Of a DNA stretch of 64,000 bases, positions 57,871-64,000 are shown in pieces. The DNA is from Rhexocercosporidium sp. MPI-PUGE-AT-0058 (taxonomy: Eukaryota > Ascomycota > Leotiomycetes > Helotiales). The notes beneath the pieces were generated by a model, which was given only the letters and a program-made list of their open reading frames with translations, was not told where the DNA came from and searched no databases. Position 1 is the first letter of the stretch. Each line of letters opens with the position of its first letter. The position numbers were made by a program, and so were the translations under genes. The DNA is taken from positions 1,488,001 to 1,552,000 of the forward strand of contig JAGTJL010000004.1 in assembly GCA_020746875.1 (NCBI GenBank), in the 5' to 3' direction.

Positions 57871-60678
57871 CTACAAGGCAGAGAAAGAATTCGTCAGCAC
57901 AATATCTCTACTGCTGAAGCCGAGATGCATCCTAATATCGCCTGGTGCAATGATCCATTCCTGGGCAGTTGTATCCCAATGGCTAATATCTCTCCGCATC
58001 AGGTCGAACGACACCTCCGCACTTTGTCCTGGCTCCAGAGAAACTTTTTCAAACCCACGAAGCACTTTCAACGGGGTGATTCCTTCGCCCGGGATCTGTG
58101 GTAGTGAAAGGTACAATTGGGCTACAGTGGCTCCAGATAAAGATCCAGTGTTGCTGATTGACGCAGTGGCTCGGAACAAGACATCGTACAATGTGGGATT
58201 GCCGCCAGGTAGGATAGCGGCAGCTGGAGGACTCGCGGTGATGCTATCGTTAGTTTTCCTGCTAATGGTCAAACCCGACATGGAGAAATTCGTGTAAGAC
58301 ATTCCGAATCCAAATTCAAACAGGACGGATTGATTGTAGTAGTCAAAATGGCGGTACTCGATCAGAAGACCTTCAGTAAAGTCGGATTGCCAAGCATTGG
58401 GATCCTCTGTCTTTAATAACTCGGTCGAGTTGGTTAGCCCAGCAAATGCGTAGTCAGCCTCTGTGTTGGCGATGGTGTATGGTAGCTTTCCACTTGGATT
58501 GACGTCGCCGTAGAGGATATCAACAATAGAGTTGCCACTCTCTTGACCTGGGAAATGAGCAGCTACGATCGCCGTCACGTTGGGGTGGTTGGCCCAGGGC
58601 ATAGTATTGGGTCCTCCGGTATGGGTGACGACAATTGTGTTGTTGCAGAAGTTAGCTACGTTTTCAACAACACCAGTGCTATTCCAATCCGCCAAGAGAG
58701 ACGTCAAATCAGTACCCTCGGCAGCCCAAGTCTTCAAGAACACCAGGCATACGTCGGGAGGTGATGGAGCAAGACTGGCAAAGGCTATAGCTGGATCGCC
58801 GGATAATAGAGTGTTGTTGAGGAGGTACTGAAGAAGGGTTCCGTCCGATTTTGTGCGAACCTTGAGTGCGTCTAGCGGAGTTACAATGTAGGTCAAGCGG
58901 CCGGTTCTTCACTATTCTCAGCACTGAAGGTTCATAGAGGGATAAAAAAAACGCACCCTGAGCCACCTCCAACAGGTAACGTGCCATATTCATAGTTCTG
59001 CTCGCCTACGAACTTGAGTGAGTAAAGACCATTGGTTATGTCGCCGGCATCATTGCCAAACACTCCCATATTTTTTGGTGCTTTTAGCGGAAGAGCATTG
59101 TTGGTGTTCTTCAGAAGCACCGTCCCAGCTGCAGCAAGATCCCGAACCAATTTCGCGTGGTCTTCACGAACGTCAACATTAGCAGGGCCAAACGTGAATG
59201 TGTTGAGGTAAGGTGGAACACCGAGGATATTCAGATTGCCGCTTTCTGGATCGATGGGAGGAAAGTCGGCGTTCTGGCCCAAGTGAAAGTAAGGCGTCAT
59301 GATCCGCCGCGCCATATCGTCAAGTCTTTCTTCTGCCAATGAACCGTTGTTGACAGCAGTCGTTAAATTCGGGCCCCAGAAGGATGGTTCAGTAACGAAG
59401 AACCCAAGAGGACCGGGCATGTTCATGTCCAATCCAGCTTCGACGGAATCCACACCAGCGTGGACAGCACCCCAGTCACTCATCACGTATCCCTGGAATC
59501 CCAGCTCCTCTTTGAGAAGTCCGTTCAATGCCTTTGAGTTCTGGCACGCATACGAAGCATTGAGACGATTGTAGGAGCACATAATTGAAGCTACACCAGC
59601 GCGAACGGAGTTTGCGAAAGGCCACATGTACAGCTCATGCATTGTCCTAGACTCTGAATCAGCTGGAAGAAACTTTAGGGGTAATAATGCAAAGTCCAAC
59701 AAGATTGCAGGAGACATGGGCTCCAGAAAGCCCGCTCCTACGACAATGTTCAAAAGCAAATTGCCTCAAGGATGCGATTTACCTATCATCAATATTGGAG
59801 GATACGGCTTCAATCGTCGTACCATTCTTTGAGACAGAAGGATTTCTCTGAGTCTCCTGCTCGTTTCCAATCCAGTCTACGAACATGTCAGCAGCTCTTG
59901 CTGTTTTTCAGCACTACCGTTTGGATATGGGAACTCACGCTTAGCAACTGCTTGTACGCCATTCTTCTGTATTCCGGAAATGGTCTGTTCCATAGCTACA
60001 CCCGTAAGATATGGATCAGGAGAAAATCCTATTCTCGTTAATTGGGCTTAAGATAGAGTAGTGACCCTGAAGACCTACCCTCCCATCCACGGCCAGCTAG
60101 ACCTGATCGTCCAAGTGGACCACAGACTGGAGCAAGAGCAATGTGTGCACCCTTACCCCTGAACTCGGCACCTAAATATAACCCCCTTTCGTGTATGAGA
60201 CCTTTGTCCCAGGAGGCAGCGGCCGTAAGACCAGCCGGAAAGACTGTTGCAAATGTTGCTTGTCTGATGGAAGCTGGGCCATCCTGAAGACACAGCCCTG
60301 AGAATCCGATTCTAGGGATGGGAGAGATGTTGCCTAGTCTTCGTCAATTGATGTGACGAGTGAAGTGCTTGCTTGGTCCTTACCGATGCATGGGCCTTGA
60401 ACCACTCCGGTGAGCAATCCAGCCTTTTCTTCCAGAGTGAGATTTTGGACGAATGCATCTGCTTGGGCGTATGCCGCCTCCCAGCCAGCTCCAGTCGAAG
60501 ATGCTACGTCACAATTTAGTGTATTCATGAAGTTTGGATGAAGTGAGTCCAACTTACGACTTGGGTAAACAGGTGGACTGCTTGTGTATAGTGAATGGTC
60601 CCAAGTGTTCTGTGCAGATACTGCAGGCAACAACGTTGCAAGAGCCGTGAGAATGATGATGTCTATGAACGGCGCCAT
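57871..60678 (-). CDS. Secreted GH3 beta-glucosidase
   Basis: Extracellular family 3 glycoside hydrolase. Seven exons, 60678-60558, 60503-60384, 60333-60079, 60028-59939, 59876-59783, 59646-58957 and 58906-57871, give 801 aa. The ATG at 60678 starts a signal peptide (MAPFIDIIILTALATLLPAV, cleaved near SAQ). The (beta/alpha)8 domain includes DGPASIRQATFATVFPAGLT, then HWIGNEQETQRN, and GYVMSDWGAVHAG, whose Asp is the nucleophile. The second domain (GTVLLKNTNNALPL to EGTDLTSLL) and the C-terminal fibronectin-III-like domain (VLFRATASISNTGSLSGATV) complete the usual three-domain form. Many NxS/T sites fit secretion. Introns are 50-136 nt. The last acceptor is GTGAAG, chosen because it alone keeps GSGTGRLTY in frame. 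Cellobiose or oligoglucoside hydrolysis is likely, not proven. Confidence 0.95.
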
Positions 60679-62678
60679 TATGTCCAAGAATGAGACAACA
60701 AATCAAGAATTCTGACGAATATCTGATGCGGAGGAAGACTTGGATATTTATATGTTTTCGACTTCAAGCCAAGCCACCGCACAAGACCGTTTTGACAGAA
60801 TATTCTTCCAGCCAGTTCACATGCAGTACACCATATGAATTTTTAAATTTGTGTGAGATTGACACTTGTATTGCTAACATCCTGGTCGGGTCTGTCAAAA
60901 GTGGTGGACTCCGGGGACTCCACAGCCTAGTGTACTGTGGAGAAGGGCCGACTTGAACTTTAAAGAGACCCAGATACGTTCCCAGCAGGTGATACTCGTG
61001 CGCCTCTCTTTTACGGATCTTCCCCGCGGCTTTTGTATGACAGGTCATGGATAAGTAAGTTTGGATATGTTCATCCCATGTTCGAACATTTCCGGCTTTC
61101 TGTCATTCGGTATTTGTTTTGAACCCTCAGACAGAACCTGAGAACCTCATATCAATAAGCAAACCTTATGTCAACAACAGACTGTTATATCGATAGACAA
61201 CTTGGAAGGAGCGAGGATTTGTGAACCCACCTTAATGCAAACCAATATTGGTGTTGTGCTTGGCACCTAGAAGAAGCATAGTCGAGTTGTTGATTCTACC
61301 CTACAATTAGAAAGCTTTCCAATCTTCATGGAGGAGATGGCAATTCGCTCCATTCTCAAGTAACGGGTGCCCCATCTAGACCTTCTAGTAGCCGTCATCC
61401 GGGTCTTGATCATGTACACTTGAATCAATGAATTCTTTAGCAGCAAATAGCGATTAGTGTGCTCGACAATATTTGGCACCTCGTCCGATTAAGCGAGTGA
61501 ACAATGAGGGGAACCCTGCAACTTGCTGCAAGCCGGGAACTGCTCTGAGAGGACTTTCTAGCCATGTTCAACACCCTCGTGGGCAAAGGGGAAACATCGG
61601 CTATTCATTATTAGAAGCAAAGTTGGCCCCGTCGGCTCCACCGAACAAAGGATGGTATGACTTGGGGCTTGGTGAGTAGACGCCACCATGGCAACCCCTC
61701 GTCTTGGAACCTCTGGCGCCATAAGCAGACTGCATTAGAGACTTCCTCTCAGATATGTGCAGAAACAAAGGGGGATTCATTGAGATAGAAGCTCTCTGCA
61801 ACTGCGATGCCGGTCCTCTATGCCAAGTCATAGGACTGCTCGAGACGCAGCTATCAATTCAATAGCATACATAATACATACCTTAGCCTTAAGGAATCTA
61901 GAAATCTGGCTCTGGCGGGGTCGGCAGGACTTCGGGGTTGCCACCGCATCTCGGGAAGCCTCCTACGGAAGAAGCTTGGTAGATTGGTTTCTGCCTTTCC
62001 TCCCCGAGTCATTATTGTGGTTGAAAACACAATAGGCCCGCGATCCGGTATCTTAGCGCTGAGTTTCCGTTGAATCGCTTCTGAGACCCTCATTCTTGAA
62101 GTTACATATCGCATTAAGTCACAGCTCTCTTCCGCAGCGGGTCTTCACATCGTTTTAGACATGATGACCATCTATTCCTCTTGCGTTTACGTAGTTCAAG
62201 ATAAGCATATCGGCTGGTGGTTAAGCACTAGTGAGTTTATGTTCTTCGTCGTTGTGAGGACTAACTTACTGCTTTCTAGATTCCTAAAAAAGACGAAGAG
62301 GGTCAGTAGCCAGCACGTGGCAACAAATCCATGGTTTTCAAATCTGATTTACAGTGTGTTATACCCCTCTCAAACCTGGGTCATTTCGTGCTCTTCATTA
62401 TATCCGTACGCAGTTCTGTTTAAAGCAGTCATCTCAACTTCCAATGTCTGGTTTATGATCTTCAAGGATGAGGCTAGTGACTCGACTGGGCAGAACATAC
62501 CTCTTAGTTGGAGGTCTAGAGTTTAGCATCTTCACCTTCCGAAGACTACATTTACGGAAGCAAGATCTTTTTTATTTCTTTTGAGTCTGAATTTACATTG
62601 ATTTGGATGAGATACATTACTGTAGAGTGAATCTCCTCGTGGATACTATAGTTCTTTAGATGTTGAAAAATGCAACAC
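60679..62678. other. Intergenic, GH3 promoter side
   Basis: About 2 kb. A TATAAATA on the minus strand (60745-60752), about 70 bp before the GH3 ATG, fits a core promoter. Frames such as 62161-62526 (121 codons) have no motif. Confidence 0.45.
60745..60752 (-). promoter_or_regulatory. TATA box of the GH3 gene
   Basis: Minus-strand TATAAATA, 67-74 bp upstream of the chosen ATG. Confidence 0.5.
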
Positions 62679-63801
62679 TCATGGCCAGGAAATAAGGGAG
62701 TAGCTTGCTCTCCAGCCCATGGTGACACCTTGGCTGGTCAGCACAGATGCTATGGTAGAGGTTGAGGATGATAGACCTGAACTCGACCAAGTATTGGCGT
62801 TGTTTGAGGTAGAATTTCCAACGCTTGAGTTCGCACTATGGGGGGTGGTAGATATTGTGGATATTGTGGATATTGTGTTACCTACAGTAGCATTTCCACC
62901 GACGATGATGGATATGTACGACCCAGTCTGATCTCCATACGTGTACTCGGAGCCTGAAGTGGTATAATCCTGGATCGTGAGATTATTCACATACATAGTG
63001 AAAGGAGCCTCTGTGAGATCGGTATATCCACCAGCCTATTCAACTGTTCCTTCAAATGAGTCTGCGCCCTCGCCAATCTACTTCCCCATCTTCACTCTCA
63101 TGGGCGTCTGAGGGAGGTTCTTGCCATCCAGGGCATCCGCGTAGAACAAAGTACGAAGAAGCTGGCTATCAACGTACCATTTGATGGAGTCGGATCTCTA
63201 GTCAACAGTGTAGATGTGCCAGATATCCAGAGGGCCGTTGCAGGGAGGGTTCGTTGCTCTATCGTAGATTGTAGTGTTGCCTTTACCAAAGTAATTCGTC
63301 TCGACAACTATTGAGTTTCCTCCTAACCATTCCTGTGCCTGTTAATTTTAGCCGGAGACACCTTTCAGATCAGACTCACCCAATCAATTTCATCTAAGTC
63401 GTCAGACTCCATCGAAACTGCTCACGACACCAGTTCCATTTGCTGCCCCTAGAATAACCTCGACCTTACCGAAAAAGATGTAGTCATTGGTGGCAGTCGT
63501 CTTAGCTAAGCCGTCTCATGTGATTGTGAATTCGGCACTATTTGTGCTGTAGGTCATTGTTGTTCCATCATCCGCTGTGAAATGAGAACTTTCTCCTGCA
63601 GTGAAGTCGATGGTGATTGTCTTTCCCAAGGGCTAGATCACTTGTGTAGGCTGTGAGACTGTCAGCTCTGTACGTAGAGGCTCATTAAGGCCTAGACTTA
63701 CTGTTGTTTGTCAATGGATTGCAGTCTGTGCACGTTTGGCCGAATGTGAGTGAGGATAAAGTCACGACGGTGGCTCCAGCCAATAAAGCTTGAGATCTCA
63801 T
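62679..63801 (-). pseudogene. Crh-type GH16 transglycosylase pseudogene (RIP-like nonsense mutations)
   Basis: Remains of a cell-wall chitin-glucan crosslinking enzyme (Crh/Utr2 family). It opens with an ATG at 63801 and a signal peptide (MRSQALLAGATVVTLSSLTF), then QTCTDCNPL. An intron with GTAAGT follows. Recognisable blocks are TIDFTAGESSHFTADDGTT, the GH16 catalytic motif DLDEIDWEWLGG (across a 47-nt intron, 63333-63379), VVETNYFGKGNTTIYDRAT and FYADALDGKNLPQTPMRVKM. A Ser/Thr-rich tail ends at 62679. The frame is broken by stops at 63516-63518 (TGA), 63198-63200, 63078-63080 and 63036-63038 (all TAG). There are also frameshifts near 63622 (one A too many) and near 63415. The three TAGs stand where the family has Trp (VDW, GxW, VEW). 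The tail lacks a clear GPI signal. Confidence 0.87.
62851..62877. repeat. GATATTGTG 9-bp tandem repeat
   Basis: Three perfect units inside the Ser/Thr-rich tail of the Crh-type gene; on the coding strand they encode an IST-type tripeptide repeat. Confidence 0.88.
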
Positions 63802-63830
63802 ATTGATGAAGCGGAAAGTACGAGAAAAAC

Positions 63831-63838
63831 TATATATA
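63831..63838 (-). promoter_or_regulatory. TATA box of the Crh-type gene
   Basis: TATATATA 30-37 bp upstream of the ATG at 63801. The region to 64000 is otherwise promoter-like with no gene. Confidence 0.45.
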
Positions 63839-64000
63839 AGCCCAAAGAAATAACGAGTGTGTATGAAATTGAAGAAAGAGAAGGTGAAAAAATCGACATA
63901 GAAGACTCAAATTCGAGGTGCTTGTATCACAACTTCCAAGGAGGTGAGAGTACGATATTTAACAGGTCTGCAACGGGCGAGTCCTTTTGACCCCGTGTGT

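Noticed and set aside
53536..60678. Permease and GH3 gene as a nutrient-utilisation cluster
   Set aside because: They are convergent, 2.3 kb apart, with no shared promoter or regulator; co-location alone is not evidence.
1..64000. CRISPR arrays, rRNA genes, intact transposons, telomere repeats
   Set aside because: No spaced direct-repeat array, no 5S or large rRNA motif, no terminal repeats with transposase or reverse transcriptase, and no TTAGGG array was seen.

Overview
This is a 64 kb stretch of nuclear chromosome from a filamentous ascomycete (Pezizomycotina; possibly Leotiomycetes, but I cannot fix the class). The evidence is short spliceosomal introns (about 41-205 nt, mostly GT-AG), a FacB/Cat8-type acetate regulator, fungal housekeeping genes, secreted carbohydrate-active enzymes and one tRNA gene. 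Genes alternate strands and most sit alone with their own promoters; there is no operon and no recognisable secondary-metabolite cluster.

Layout. 1-1.5 kb: no protein gene, then an intron-containing tRNA-Lys(CTT). 1.7-3.6 kb: a cytochrome P450, divergent from an Mgs1/WRNIP1 AAA ATPase. 6-8 kb: two small conserved-looking unknown proteins. 8.3-13.7 kb: gamma-tubulin, divergent from a Nup85-like nucleoporin. 14.2-17.4 kb: a GT8 glycosyltransferase and a secreted Vgb-like beta-propeller. 18.8-23.3 kb: a mitochondrial carrier, ribosomal protein eL22 and Pmp3. 25.3-31.4 kb: a YchF/Ygr210-type GTPase, a small mitochondrial-type protein and FacB. 33.7-39.3 kb: a SET-domain methyltransferase, an Arg/Glu-rich unknown and a Pgc1-type phospholipase C. 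42.2-46.1 kb: a flavin amine oxidase divergent from the DNA glycosylase Nth1. 48.4-50.4 kb: translin and Gpi11. 53.5-63.8 kb: an amino-acid permease, a secreted GH3 beta-glucosidase and a mutated Crh-type GH16 gene at the right edge. Several intergenic stretches exceed 2 kb.

Functional threads. Genome maintenance and the nucleus: Mgs1, Nth1, translin, Nup85, gamma-tubulin. Membrane and wall: Pmp3, Pgc1, Gpi11, Crh. Nutrition: permease, beta-glucosidase, FacB. These are ordinary neighbours rather than one pathway.

The most useful observations are: (i) three conserved genes (Nup85-like, GT8, mitochondrial carrier) each interrupted by exactly one missing base in a short G or C run, most simply homopolymer error in the assembly; (ii) a Crh-type GH16 gene killed by four nonsense codons, three of them TGG to TAG, the transition expected of RIP; (iii) unusual splicing (a 10-nt microexon, a GC-AG intron, a stop-free 60-nt intron, a four-exon 57-codon gene). 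I found no CRISPR array, intact transposon, rRNA gene or convincing new multi-gene system. Exon boundaries were derived by hand from reading frame and splice consensus and have not been tested against transcripts.
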